From an uncultured Lachnospiraceae bacterium (GTDB lineage: Bacteria; Bacillota; Clostridia; Lachnospirales; Lachnospiraceae), in the NCBI GenBank assembly GCA_910587105.1, contig CAJUMB010000007.1, forward strand, positions 33,017 through 97,016: a stretch of 64,000 bases of DNA, read 5' to 3'. Each line of letters opens with the position of its first letter. Within the stretch, counting starts at the first letter, position 1. Made by a program: the position numbers and the translations under genes. The notes beneath the pieces were generated by a model. That model was not told where the DNA came from. It saw nothing but the letters and a program-made list of their open reading frames with translations, and searched no databases. Positions 16,949 to 25,847 of this stretch are shown here, one piece after another.

Positions 16949-18166
16949 ATGAGGAACTTTGAGAAATCTTCTAAACTGGACCACGTATTGTATGATGTGC
17001 GGGGGCCGGTGGTGGACGAGGCTGCCCGGATGGAAGAAAACGGCATGGAGATTATGAAGCTGAATATCGGAAATCCTGCGCCGTTTGGTTTTTCAGCGCC
17101 GGAGGAAGTGATTCTGGATATGATCAGCTCTGTCCGGTCCAGCCAGGGATATTCGGATTCCAGGGGGATTTTTTCCGCTAGAAAAGCAATTATGCAGTAC
17201 TGCCAGTCAAAACAGATACCGGGTGTGACCATGAATGACATTTACACAGGCAACGGGGTCAGTGAGCTGATCAATCTGTGTATGCAGGCATTGTTAAATG
17301 ACGGGGACGAGATTTTAATCCCCACGCCGGACTATCCTTTATGGACAGGGACGGCCAATCTGGCAGGGGGAAAGGCGGTACATTATATCTGTGATGAACA
17401 GTCCGGCTGGTATCCTGACCTGGAAGATATGAAAAAGAAAATCACCGGGCGCACAAAGGCTGTTGTCATTATCAATCCCAATAACCCCACAGGAGCATTG
17501 TATCCCAGGGAGATTCTGGAGCAGATTGTGGAACTGGCCAGGGAGCATGACCTGATAATTTTTGCCGATGAGATCTATGACCGTCTGGTGTTCGACGGCC
17601 AGGAGCATATCTCCATCGCTTCTCTGGCACCGGACCGGTTCTGTATCACATTCAACGGGTTGTCCAAATCCCATATGGTGGCAGGCTTCCGCGCCGGGTG
17701 GATGGTTTTAAGCGGTCCCAAGGAGCATGCCAAAGGATATATAGAGGGAATCCGAATGCTTTCCAATATGCGTCTCTGCTCCAATGTGCCGGCACAGTCC
17801 ATTATTCAGACCTGTCTGGGCGGCTATCAGAGTGTGAAGGAATATATCCGGCCGGGTGGGAGAATCTATGAGCAGAGGGAATTGGTATACCGGACGCTGA
17901 CAGACATACCGGGAATTACGGCCGTGAAACCCCAGGCGGCTTTTTACATTTTCCCCAAGATAGACGTGGAGAAGTTCCATATTACCAATGATGAACAGTT
18001 CGCATTGGATTTCCTGAAAGAAAAGAGGGTGCTGCTGGTGCCCGGAAGCGGCTTTAACTGGAAAGAGCCGGACCATTTCCGCATTGTATACCTGCCCTGT
18101 CTGGAAAAGCTGGGAAAAGCTGTGGGGAAATTAAAAGACTTCCTCAGTACCTATCAGCAGAAATGA
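16949..18166 (+). CDS. Pyridoxal phosphate aminotransferase, AlaA/AlaT-like
   Basis: This 405-residue fold-type I aminotransferase has INPNNPTGALYP, the ADEIYDRLVFD segment and the PLP lysine in NGLSKSHMVAGFRAGW. The N-terminal RGPVVDEAARMEENGMEI followed by LNIGNPAPFGF is the pattern of glutamate-pyruvate aminotransferases (AlaA/AlaT). It most likely makes alanine from pyruvate and glutamate in the cytoplasm. GAGGAGG lies upstream of ATG 16949. It overlaps the next gene by four bases. Confidence 0.88.
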   Translation: MRNFEKSSKLDHVLYDVRGPVVDEAARMEENGMEIMKLNIGNPAPFGFSAPEEVILDMISSVRSSQGYSDSRGIFSARKAIMQYCQSKQIPGVTMNDIYTGNGVSELINLCMQALLNDGDEILIPTPDYPLWTGTANLAGGKAVHYICDEQSGWYPDLEDMKKKITGRTKAVVIINPNNPTGALYPREILEQIVELAREHDLIIFADEIYDRLVFDGQEHISIASLAPDRFCITFNGLSKSHMVAGFRAGWMVLSGPKEHAKGYIEGIRMLSNMRLCSNVPAQSIIQTCLGGYQSVKEYIRPGGRIYEQRELVYRTLTDIPGITAVKPQAAFYIFPKIDVEKFHITNDEQFALDFLKEKRVLLVPGSGFNWKEPDHFRIVYLPCLEKLGKAVGKLKDFLSTYQQK

Positions 18167-18648
18167 GAAAAATAAAAGAGATTAGAGCGCGGATTCTAAA
18201 GGATGTGAGAAATTACGGCTTGGGACTTTTCATGGCTGCAGGTTATGTTCTGGCAGGATATCTGCTGGGCATTTCCATCTGTCCTATGGTGCTGCTCACC
18301 GGACTGCCCTGTCCCGGCTGCGGGATGACCCGGGCTGCTGCGCTGCTTCTCCAGGGACATTGGAAAGCAGCCTGGCAGATGCATCCTTTTGTTTTCACTC
18401 TGCCAGTACTGGCTGTCTGGGCGTTTGCCAGCAGGTATGCAGCGGGCAGGGACAGCAAGGCGCTGAAATGGACAGCATCTGCTGTTTTGGCAGTGTCTAT
18501 CGTTTTCTATGTATACCGTATGCTTACAGTTTTCCCCCATAGGGCGCCTATGCTTTATGAGCCGGGAAATGGCCTGGGGATGCTGTGGAACGTCTGCAGC
18601 AGACGCTTTTATGGTAGTTGCATAATCTTCTTGGATATGGTAAACTGA
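18163..18648 (+). CDS. DUF2752 membrane protein
   Basis: This 161-residue protein carries the DUF2752 signature LLTGLPCPGCGMTRA followed by LLQGHWKAAWQMHPF, with three to four hydrophobic segments. The paired cysteines (CPGCG) could bind metal or be redox-active. The family function is unknown. It starts within the stop of the aminotransferase gene (ATGA), so the two are co-expressed. Confidence 0.85.
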   Translation: MRKIKEIRARILKDVRNYGLGLFMAAGYVLAGYLLGISICPMVLLTGLPCPGCGMTRAAALLLQGHWKAAWQMHPFVFTLPVLAVWAFASRYAAGRDSKALKWTASAVLAVSIVFYVYRMLTVFPHRAPMLYEPGNGLGMLWNVCSRRFYGSCIIFLDMVN

Positions 18649-18702
18649 TACAGATGTTGACTGCCTTTATATTTTTTGAAGTGATTTTGAGGAGGGAAAA
18701 AA

Positions 18703-18990
18703 ATGAACGAGTATAATGAAACCATGCAGAATATATCTCAGTATGATACTGAGATGGAGCCGGTTATGGGTATCGGGCAATGGATGATTATTACATTGGT
18801 AATGAGTATTCCGTGTGTGAATATTATTATGCTGTTTGTATGGGGATTCAGCAGTGAAAACCGCACAAGAGCAAACTATTGTAAAGCTGCATTGATCTGG
18901 TGGATTATCAGTATAGTTATTGGAGTAATTTTGTCCGTTGTATTTGGAAGTGCTTTTGCGGCACTGAGTGCAGGTGCCATATCGTCATAG
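18703..18990 (+). CDS. Small two-helix membrane protein
   Basis: This 95-residue protein has an acidic N-terminal tail and two hydrophobic segments (about 28-50 and 65-90) with the linker GFSSENRTRANYCKA. Similar small clostridial membrane proteins exist, but no function is known to me. GAGGAGGG lies before the ATG. It sits between the DUF2752 gene and citrate synthase. Confidence 0.7.
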   Translation: MNEYNETMQNISQYDTEMEPVMGIGQWMIITLVMSIPCVNIIMLFVWGFSSENRTRANYCKAALIWWIISIVIGVILSVVFGSAFAALSAGAISS

Positions 18991-19019
18991 AGAGTGGACA
19001 AACGGAAAGGAGTGTTTGA

Positions 19020-20381
19020 ATGTCAGGATTTAAAATGAAAGTAACACCGGAGCTCACACGACTGACGGATATCTGCTACGAAAACAGCCAGATTCCAGTA
19101 GAGCTTTATGGAAAATATGATGTGAAACGCGGACTGAGGGATTTGAATGGCCAGGGAGTTTTGGCCGGGCTTACCAAGATCTCCAATGTGGAAGCTTACC
19201 GCATGGAAAACGGGAAAAAGATTCCCTGTGAGGGCCGTCTGTTTTACCGGGGAATCAATGTGAAAGATCTGACTCAGGGTTTTCTGAAAGACGGCCGTCT
19301 GGGCTTTGAGGAAGTCACATATCTGCTTGTCTTCGGCTGTCTGCCGGATGAAAAAGAACTGGATGACTTTAAGCAGTTATTATCTGCTCAGCGTTCCCTG
19401 CCCCGTAACTTTGTGCGTGATGTCATTATGAAGGCACCCAGCAGAGATATGATGAACACCTTGTCCCGGAGCGTTCTTACATTATATTCTTATGATAACA
19501 ATCCGGAAGATATTTCTTTGCCAAATGTACTGCGTCAGTGCCTGAATCTGATTGCTGTTTTCCCTATGCTGTCTGTCTATGGATATCAGGCGTATAACCA
19601 TTATATAATGGGCAAGAGTCTTTACATTCATCAACCTTCCCGGGAATTGTCCACAGCGGAAAATATTCTGCGCCTGTTAAGGCCGGATAAAAAATATACA
19701 AATCTGGAAGCAATGATTCTGGATCTGGCTTTGATTCTTCATATGGAGCATGGCGGTGGTAATAACTCCACTTTTACCACACACGTGGTATCTTCTTCTG
19801 GTACAGATACTTATTCGGCCATAGCGGCAGCGCTGGGTTCTTTAAAGGGGCCGAAACACGGCGGTGCCAATATCAAAGTTGTGAAGATGTTCCAGGATTT
19901 ACAGGAACATGTGACAGATTATGCAGATGAGGAGATGGTGACAGACTATCTGAAAAAACTGCTGCATAAAGAGGCGTTTGATAAGCGCGGTCTCATCTAT
20001 GGTATTGGACATGCTATCTATTCCATATCTGACCCCCGAGCCCAGATATTTAAGGGATTTGTGGAAAAGCTGGCAAAAGAGAAGGGAAGATATGAGGAAT
20101 ATGCCCTTTATTCTATGGTGGAGCGTCTGGCACCCAAGGTAATTGGGGAAGAGAGACATATTTATAAGGGTGTAAGTGCCAACGTGGACTTTTACAGCGG
20201 GTTCGTATACAGTATGTTGGATCTGCCTATAGAGTTGTATACGCCCATGTTTGCCATTGCGCGTATTGTGGGATGGAGTGCCCATCGTCTGGAAGAGCTG
20301 ATCAATACCGATAAGATTATCCGTCCCGCCTATATGAATGTGCAGGATGCAGTAGAGTACCATGATTTGTCCCAGCGCTGA
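19020..20381 (+). CDS. gltA: Citrate/2-methylcitrate synthase
   Basis: This 453-residue enzyme condenses oxaloacetate with acetyl-CoA. The active-site segments are visible: the catalytic His regions HMEHGGGNNSTFTTH and GSLKGPKHGGAN, YGIGHAIYSISDPRA with the catalytic Asp, and the C-terminal RIVGWSAHRLEEL. The N-terminal extension before GQGVLAGLTKIS is typical of clostridial citrate synthases. In anaerobes it feeds glutamate synthesis through a partial citrate cycle. AAAGGAGTG precedes the ATG. No other cycle gene is adjacent. Confidence 0.93.
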   Translation: MSGFKMKVTPELTRLTDICYENSQIPVELYGKYDVKRGLRDLNGQGVLAGLTKISNVEAYRMENGKKIPCEGRLFYRGINVKDLTQGFLKDGRLGFEEVTYLLVFGCLPDEKELDDFKQLLSAQRSLPRNFVRDVIMKAPSRDMMNTLSRSVLTLYSYDNNPEDISLPNVLRQCLNLIAVFPMLSVYGYQAYNHYIMGKSLYIHQPSRELSTAENILRLLRPDKKYTNLEAMILDLALILHMEHGGGNNSTFTTHVVSSSGTDTYSAIAAALGSLKGPKHGGANIKVVKMFQDLQEHVTDYADEEMVTDYLKKLLHKEAFDKRGLIYGIGHAIYSISDPRAQIFKGFVEKLAKEKGRYEEYALYSMVERLAPKVIGEERHIYKGVSANVDFYSGFVYSMLDLPIELYTPMFAIARIVGWSAHRLEELINTDKIIRPAYMNVQDAVEYHDLSQR

Positions 20382-20451
20382 TTGAATCAATTGTTTTCCC
20401 ATGTGGCAGCCTGCCACAGCATATTTGTTCGGAAAGGAAGTGTGGACCGCG

Positions 20452-21309
20452 ATGGAAATACACGGTGCCGGCCTGGTATTAGAAGGCGGAGCGGCCAGAG
20501 GTGTGTTTACCTCCGGCGTGCTGGATTATCTGATGGAACAGGAATTGTACCTGCCTTATGTTGTAGGGGCGTCTGCAGGGGCCTGTAATGCGGTGGATTA
20601 CGTGTCCCGTCAAATTGGACGTACCAGGGATTGTATGATACACAAAGATAAGAAGTACAGGTACATCAGTCTGAGGCATACGCTGAAGACCAGACATTTG
20701 TTTGACATGGATATGGTGTTTGACAAATACCCCAATGAGATTTTTCCCTTTGATTATGAAACATATTTTCATTCTCCTCTGCGATGTGAGATGGTGGTGA
20801 CCAATTGTCTGACAGGCAGGGCGGAATATCTGGATGAGCGGTCAGACGGGAAGAGGCTGATGGATATCTGCCGGGCTTCCTGCAGTGTTCCTGCGGCCAG
20901 TTCTATGGTTCAGGTGGATGGGAAACCGTATCTGGACGGGGGGATTGCAGATTCTATACCTATTATCCGTTCTCTGAAGCTGGGAAATAAGAAAAATGTA
21001 ATCGTTCTGACCAGAAAAGCTGGATATCGAAAGCAGCCTCTGAGAAAAAGCAGGCCGCTCTATACCACCATGTATAAAAAATACCCTAATTTTGTCAAAG
21101 CAATGTTCCGCAGGGCTTATATGTACAACAAAACCATCTCATATATTGAAAAATGGGAGGCTCAGGGCAGGGTATTTGTAATCCGGCCGGGACAGAAAAC
21201 CGTGTCCAGAACGGAGAGAAACAACCAGGCTCTGATGAAATTCTATCAGCACGGTTACGATTTGATGGAAGAGAACTACGAAAGATTATTGGAATACTTG
21301 GAGAGATGA
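20452..21309 (+). CDS. Patatin-like phospholipase family protein
   Basis: This 285-residue serine lipid hydrolase has the glycine-rich oxyanion loop GGAARG, the nucleophile elbow GASAGA (Ser) and the catalytic Asp in YLDGGIADSIP. The start ATG 20452 follows GGAAAGGA; longer in-frame starts at 20401 and 20440 lack a suitable spacer. No signal peptide is seen, so it acts in the cytoplasm or at the inner membrane. Its stop overlaps the following transporter start. Confidence 0.9.
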   Translation: MEIHGAGLVLEGGAARGVFTSGVLDYLMEQELYLPYVVGASAGACNAVDYVSRQIGRTRDCMIHKDKKYRYISLRHTLKTRHLFDMDMVFDKYPNEIFPFDYETYFHSPLRCEMVVTNCLTGRAEYLDERSDGKRLMDICRASCSVPAASSMVQVDGKPYLDGGIADSIPIIRSLKLGNKKNVIVLTRKAGYRKQPLRKSRPLYTTMYKKYPNFVKAMFRRAYMYNKTISYIEKWEAQGRVFVIRPGQKTVSRTERNNQALMKFYQHGYDLMEENYERLLEYLER

Positions 21310-22691
21310 GAGAAGAAAAAATAAAAGTACTGGCAGGGGCAGGGCTTTTAAGCGCAGCGGCTATCTGGGGATTTGCCTTTGTGGTGGTTAAGAATTCTCT
21401 GGATGTAATCCCTCCTGCATATATGCTGGCCATCCGTTTTACCATTGCGGCTGTTATGCTGGCTGCACTGTGTTGGAAACGGCTGAGAAATTTGAAGCGG
21501 GGTACAGTGTGGGCGGGGGCAGTTCTGGGATTTTGGCTGTTTGCCAGCTATCTGCTGCAGACAATCGGCTGTCAGTATACTACAGCGGGCAAAAATGCCT
21601 TTTTGACTTCTGCATATGTGATCATTGTTCCATTTTTGTATTGGATTCTGGCCGGACAAAGGCCAGACGCCTACTGTATCACTGCAGCAGTATTAGCAGT
21701 GACTGGTATTGGCCTTTTATCACTGCAGGGCGATTTGTCCATGAATGTGGGCGATATACTGACGCTGGTCTGTGCCATGGGATTTGCTCTGCATATGGTG
21801 TACATTGATAAATATACCCAGAGCTGGGACCCGGTGGTGCTGACCGCACTGCAGCTGGCATTTGCAGCACTTTTTTCCTGGCTGGCGTCACCGGTTCTGG
21901 ATGGCGGGCTTCCGTCAGGGATATTTGGCACAGATATGATTATCTCCATGTTGTATTTGGGGATTTTCAGCACCATGATCGGCTTTCTTTTGCAAAATGT
22001 ATGTCAGAAATATACATCGCCGGATATGGCTTCGCTGCTTCTTTCCGCAGAAGCTGTATTTGGGGCATTTTTTTCGATACTGCTTCTGGGAGAGCGGATG
22101 AGCGGCCGGATGGTGGCTGGCTGTGTGATGCTTTTTGCGGCGGTGATTCTGGCGGAGACGAAGCTGTCTTTTCTTTCGAAAGGCGCTGCGGCTTTTTTTC
22201 CCGATGATTATATGGATTCCACTTATGACATTGATTTTGAAAGACTTTACCGGGAAGGGTACAGAGGGCTTTTGTTTGACATTGATAATACTCTGGTGCC
22301 CCATGGGAAACCGGCGGATTCACGGGCGGTCAGATTGTTTGAACGGCTGAGGAAAATCGGTTTTAAGAGTTGTTTTCTTTCGAATAATCAGAGAGAGCGG
22401 GTGGAATCGTTCAACGATTCTATTGGAGAATCTTTCATTGAAGATGCTCATAAGCCCTCTGTTGTCAATTACAACAGGGCAATGGAATATCTGGGGACGG
22501 ATACAAGCAATACATTATTTATCGGTGATCAGATTTTTACGGATATTTACGGTGCAAAACGGGCCGGTATCCGGAACATTCTGGTCAAACCAATACATCC
22601 TAAAGAGGAGATACAAATTGTTTTAAAAAGACACCTGGAGAAAATCGTTTTGCATTTTTATGAGAAGCGTAGGGGGGATAACATAAGATGA
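21306..22691 (+). CDS. Fusion of EamA-type DMT transporter with YqeG-type HAD phosphatase
   Basis: This is one 461-residue frame starting at ATG 21306 inside the patatin stop. Residues about 1-295 are a drug/metabolite transporter with ten hydrophobic segments in two EamA repeats (AAIWGFAFVVVKNSL; SPDMASLLLSAEAVFGAFFS). Residues about 297-461 match YqeG, the HAD-IIIA phosphatase: FFPDDYMDSTYDIDF, motif I FDIDNTLVPHG, motif II SNN, motif III region HKPS, and motif IV GDQIFTDIYGAKRAG. YqeG is normally a separate protein of about 170 residues. The junction shows no stop or start codon. Cytoplasmic phosphatase plus exporter suggests coupled processing and export, an inference. Confidence 0.88.
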   Translation: MREEKIKVLAGAGLLSAAAIWGFAFVVVKNSLDVIPPAYMLAIRFTIAAVMLAALCWKRLRNLKRGTVWAGAVLGFWLFASYLLQTIGCQYTTAGKNAFLTSAYVIIVPFLYWILAGQRPDAYCITAAVLAVTGIGLLSLQGDLSMNVGDILTLVCAMGFALHMVYIDKYTQSWDPVVLTALQLAFAALFSWLASPVLDGGLPSGIFGTDMIISMLYLGIFSTMIGFLLQNVCQKYTSPDMASLLLSAEAVFGAFFSILLLGERMSGRMVAGCVMLFAAVILAETKLSFLSKGAAAFFPDDYMDSTYDIDFERLYREGYRGLLFDIDNTLVPHGKPADSRAVRLFERLRKIGFKSCFLSNNQRERVESFNDSIGESFIEDAHKPSVVNYNRAMEYLGTDTSNTLFIGDQIFTDIYGAKRAGIRNILVKPIHPKEEIQIVLKRHLEKIVLHFYEKRRGDNIR

Positions 22692-23224
22692 GGCACATTG
22701 TGTTGATTGGCTTTATGGGGTCTGGAAAAACGGAGACTGGTAAACGGCTGGCTCAGGAAATGAGAATTCCGTTTTTGGATGTGGATAAGAAGATAACCAG
22801 TGAGATGAGAATGAGCGTGGCAGATATTTTCAGCCGGTTTGGTGAAGTATTTTTCCGGGCACTGGAGACCAAAGCAATCAAAGAGCTGGGACAGGAAAAG
22901 CAGAGAATGGTGATTTCTGTGGGCGGCGGACTGCCCATGCAGCAGCAGAACCATAAATATTTGAAAGAAATCGGTATTATTGTATATTTAAAGGGCTCTG
23001 TGGACACGTTGAAAAGGCGTCTGCAGGGTGACCGTACCCGTCCTCTTTTACAGGGGGCGGATCTGGAGGGCAAGATCCGGAAAATGCTGGCTGCCAGGGA
23101 GCCTGTCTATGAGAAGCTTGCGGATATTACAGTGGTCACTGCAGACCAGTCTTTCAGAGAGCTGATTGGACAGATACGAAAACAGGTGGAAGAATACGAA
23201 AAGAGTAAAATGATAGATAATTGA
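22688..23224 (+). CDS. aroK: Shikimate kinase
   Basis: This 178-residue P-loop kinase phosphorylates shikimate in the aromatic amino acid pathway. Visible are Walker A GFMGSGKTETG, the shikimate-binding D-x-D (FLDVDKKI) with Arg (FFRALE), the GGGLP loop, and the lid Arg segment GDRTRPLL. It starts within the stop of the EamA-YqeG gene (ATGA). No other aro gene is next to it. Confidence 0.95.
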   Translation: MRHIVLIGFMGSGKTETGKRLAQEMRIPFLDVDKKITSEMRMSVADIFSRFGEVFFRALETKAIKELGQEKQRMVISVGGGLPMQQQNHKYLKEIGIIVYLKGSVDTLKRRLQGDRTRPLLQGADLEGKIRKMLAAREPVYEKLADITVVTADQSFRELIGQIRKQVEEYEKSKMIDN

Positions 23225-23245
23225 GAAACTGTTTTGAAGAGTCAC

Positions 23246-23323
23246 GAGTTTGAGCAAAATAGACAAAACGGAGCTCAAAACCGTTTTGAATTCGCTTCTT
23301 ATTTGTCTATTTTGCCCAAACTC
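23246..23323. repeat. Long near-perfect hairpin between aroK and efp
   Basis: A 21-base arm (23246-23266, GAGTTTGAGCAAAATAGACAA) pairs with 23303-23323 with one mismatch. A nested AAAACGG/CCGTTTT pair lies inside (23265-23271 with 23281-23287). No T-run follows, so it does not look like a simple terminator. Confidence 0.85.
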
Positions 23324-23382
23324 TGGCTGTGAGATGACTGTTTCGCAGTTATCTAATATATTTAAAATAGGAGGAAGAATCA

Positions 23383-23940
23383 ATGATTTCAGCAGGAGAT
23401 TTTAGGAATGGCGTGACATTGGAGATTGACGGCAATGTGGTGCAGATTATCGAGTTTCAGCATGTGAAACCGGGAAAGGGAGCGGCTTTTGTGAGAACAA
23501 AATACAAAAATATCATCACAGGCGCTGTTTTGGAAAAGTCATTCCGTCCCACGGAGAAATTCCCGGCAGCCAGGATTGAACGGGTGGATATGCAGTATCT
23601 GTACAATGATGGGGAACTTTTCTACTTTATGGATAACACATCATATGAGCAGATCGGTCTGAACCAGGATGCTATCGGGGATGCTTTGAAGTTTGTAAAA
23701 GAAAATGAGATGGTGAAGGTCTGCTCTCACAATGGGAATGTATTCGCCATTGAGCCGCCTCTGTTTGTAGAACTGGAAATCACAGAGACAGAGCCCGGAT
23801 TTAAAGGAGACACTGCACAGGGTGCCACCAAGCCGGCCACAGTGGAGACTGGGGCTGTGGTGAATGTACCTTTGTTTGTGGATCAGGGCGATAAGATTAA
23901 GATTGATACGAGAACTGGGGAATATCTGTCCAGGGTATAA
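23383..23940 (+). CDS. efp: Translation elongation factor P
   Basis: This 185-residue protein rescues ribosomes stalled at polyproline. The N-terminal KOW-like domain contains HVKPGKGAAFVRTKYKN, with the Lys that is modified in many bacteria (PGKGA). Two OB-fold domains follow, ending in GDKIKIDTRTGEYLSRV. It begins after GGAGGAAGAATC. Full length, no anomaly. Confidence 0.97.
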   Translation: MISAGDFRNGVTLEIDGNVVQIIEFQHVKPGKGAAFVRTKYKNIITGAVLEKSFRPTEKFPAARIERVDMQYLYNDGELFYFMDNTSYEQIGLNQDAIGDALKFVKENEMVKVCSHNGNVFAIEPPLFVELEITETEPGFKGDTAQGATKPATVETGAVVNVPLFVDQGDKIKIDTRTGEYLSRV

Positions 23941-23975
23941 TAAAAAGTTTCTTGGCATATAAAGAAGAGTAAAGT

Positions 23976-24027
23976 CTCAACTGGAGACATCAGAACTTTT
24001 ATAAAATTCTGCGCGCCGCCAGTTGAG
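23976..24027. repeat. Compound inverted repeat downstream of efp
   Basis: CTCAACTGG (23976-23984) pairs with CCAGTTGAG (24019-24027). Inside, CAGAA/TTCTG and TTTTATAAAA form a second stem. An A-run follows. Its role is unknown. It marks the left side of an AT-rich patch. Confidence 0.65.
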
Positions 24028-24062
24028 CAAAAAAAGAATTGGATGGGAGTTATACATCTACG

Positions 24063-24170
24063 ATGGCTGATTTAACAGATTCCCATAATAGAGAATTGAC
24101 GATTCGTTCCACTGGAGTGGCGGGCAGAAATATGAGAATATTTTATGACCTGGAAAAAATGGTTGAATAA
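24063..24170 (+). CDS. Possible 35-residue peptide
   Basis: ATG to TAA encodes 35 residues starting MADLTDSHNRELTIRS. A GGGAG lies 14 bases before the ATG, a poor spacing. I see no family. It could be a gene fragment left by the same event that introduced the next gene. Confidence 0.25.
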   Translation: MADLTDSHNRELTIRSTGVAGRNMRIFYDLEKMVE

Positions 24171-24183
24171 ATAAAGGTATCTT

Positions 24184-24852
24184 ATGCATAATCTTATATT
24201 TTATGATTGTAATTTAAAGGGAAAAAAACTAAAGGTTTTTTATGGATTTATAAAAAAATATTGTAATATATTCTCTATAGAATGCTATTTTAATGGAAAA
24301 CTCACAAATACAGAGATCAAAGATATCAACAATGAGTTGAGGGATCATTTTAAACATGAATACCAGGAGTGCAGAAAACGATACAAAATGGACATTAGTT
24401 ATCGTCATTCACTCAAATCCGGGTTGAACATAAAAACTGAAGCTCAGGCAGAGAGATATTTTAATAAAATATACAAAGGAGATATGGCTGCAGTCGAAAT
24501 GTATGATTTCAAAGTCACGACTGAGCACATTGACTATCCGGCATATATAGAACAGGGATATTTAGGAAATAGAGTGACCAGGATAGGTACTAATTCTCTG
24601 GGAAGTATTTATAACATTTTGTACTATGATATCTGTATGTTTGATGTTGTTACAAAAGGAATGAACGATTTATGTGACTATATAGATATTGGAAAAGAAC
24701 AGTTCTGGGATTTGACTTTTTATAGAGATAAGGAGCTGATCTTTAGTATCTATACAGATGATAAAGAGGCATATGGATATTTTAATGATGATATTTATAG
24801 GGATTTTAAAAGATTAAATATCCCGATTCCTTTTGAGGAGGAATGGATTTAA
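24184..24852 (+). CDS. Orphan hypothetical protein (222 aa)
   Basis: The sequence is rich in Tyr, Lys, Asp and Asn, with no signal peptide or membrane segment, and I do not recognise a family. The base composition is clearly more AT-rich than the flanking efp and tRNA regions, and codon use follows (AAA, AAT, TAT dominate), which points to horizontal acquisition. Size and composition are like immunity proteins of polymorphic toxins, but no toxin gene is adjacent, so this is only a suggestion. AAAGG precedes the ATG. Confidence 0.7.
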   Translation: MHNLIFYDCNLKGKKLKVFYGFIKKYCNIFSIECYFNGKLTNTEIKDINNELRDHFKHEYQECRKRYKMDISYRHSLKSGLNIKTEAQAERYFNKIYKGDMAAVEMYDFKVTTEHIDYPAYIEQGYLGNRVTRIGTNSLGSIYNILYYDICMFDVVTKGMNDLCDYIDIGKEQFWDLTFYRDKELIFSIYTDDKEAYGYFNDDIYRDFKRLNIPIPFEEEWI

Positions 24853-25638
24853 GTGATAAAAGAAACTGCAGTTTATCTTTCGAAAATTTCCATAAACCCA
24901 CTGGACACGGCTTTTCACCTATGCTATGATTCTTTGAGAACAATTCTAAATTCTGGGTTGTCCGCACGTTCGTGCAATATTTCAAATTTTGTGGAGATGT
25001 ATGTAAAATTCAGTTGGAGAAAGGATGGTTATTTGCGCGCGGAAGAGATAAAGGATAAGATTCTGTTCCAGGTGATGAATGCAGAAAAGAATCAGGAACT
25101 GCTGGAGCAGGTTCCCCATGACCGTTACCTGGACCTGGCCATTGTATTTTTCTATATGGAGGAGGGCGAAGACTGCCGTCAAAAGGTCTATCTGTTTGAC
25201 AACCGTCAGCTGGAATATTATGGAATGACAAAGGAAAAGCTGAAGATATGGGCCATGGAAAATACGCCCAGGCTGCTGCCTGTGTCATTCCATTCTATGG
25301 AAGATATTTTGCGGGAATTTCATATTTGGGAACAAATCGGTGGAGGAACGGAAAAGCTGCCGCTGTATGTTCTCACCAATGTGAAAATGTTTCTGGGGGC
25401 GGCCTGTGTTTTCTATCCGGAAGTACTGGAGAGCATTGGGAATGCAGTACAGACAGATTATTATATTCTGCCCAGCAGTATCCATGAATGCATTATCCTG
25501 CCTGCATCCAGCGGCTATTCGAGAGAAGAATTGGAGGAAATTGTGCGGCAGGTTAACGAGGCACAGGTGCCGGAGCAGGAGATTTTGTCAAATCATGTGT
25601 ATTTTTATAACAAGGACATGAGAAAAATGTGCAAATAG
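24853..25638 (+). CDS. DUF5688-like protein with shortened or replaced N-terminus
   Basis: The frame starts at GTG 24853 directly after the orphan gene's stop. From about residue 47 the protein matches the DUF5688 pattern as I know it: LLEQVPHDRYLDLAIVF and MENTPRLLPVSFHSM, with the C-terminal SSIHECIILPASSG. DUF5688 proteins usually carry about 100 additional N-terminal residues. The first 45 residues here do not resemble that part and have AT-rich composition. The gene is probably 5'-truncated by the upstream patch. Function unknown; the gene may be non-functional. Confidence 0.6.
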   Translation: MIKETAVYLSKISINPLDTAFHLCYDSLRTILNSGLSARSCNISNFVEMYVKFSWRKDGYLRAEEIKDKILFQVMNAEKNQELLEQVPHDRYLDLAIVFFYMEEGEDCRQKVYLFDNRQLEYYGMTKEKLKIWAMENTPRLLPVSFHSMEDILREFHIWEQIGGGTEKLPLYVLTNVKMFLGAACVFYPEVLESIGNAVQTDYYILPSSIHECIILPASSGYSREELEEIVRQVNEAQVPEQEILSNHVYFYNKDMRKMCK

Positions 25639-25669
25639 ATGAAAATCTGCCGTTGATTTTTATATTGAC

Positions 25670-25698
25670 TTTACAAACGAATACGGATGTGGTATACT
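25670..25698 (+). promoter_or_regulatory. Promoter of tRNA-Arg
   Basis: TTTACA (25670-25675) and TATACT (25693-25698) with 17 bases between, ending 24 bases before the tRNA. An overlapping TTGACT (25665) would give a poor 22-base spacing. Confidence 0.65.
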
Positions 25699-25722
25699 CG
25701 TTAAGTACAGTTCATGGTACAA

Positions 25723-25795
25723 GCATCCGTAGCTCAGGGGATAGAGCAGTGGTTTCCGGTGCCACGTGGCGGGGGTTCGAATCCCTCCGGATGTG
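25723..25795 (+). tRNA. tRNA-Arg (anticodon CCG)
   Basis: The 73-base sequence folds as a cloverleaf: acceptor GCATCCG with CGGATGT (one G-T pair at the end), D-arm GCTC...GAGC, anticodon stem GTGGT/GCCAC with loop TTCCGGT (anticodon CCG, reading CGG), variable loop GTGGC, and T-arm GGGGG TTCGAAT CCCTC. The CCA end is not encoded. A T-run follows directly and may end the transcript. Confidence 0.95.
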
Positions 25796-25847
25796 TTTTT
25801 ATTATGCTGAATAACTCACCAGTGGATTTGGTGAAGGAGGGATTAAT

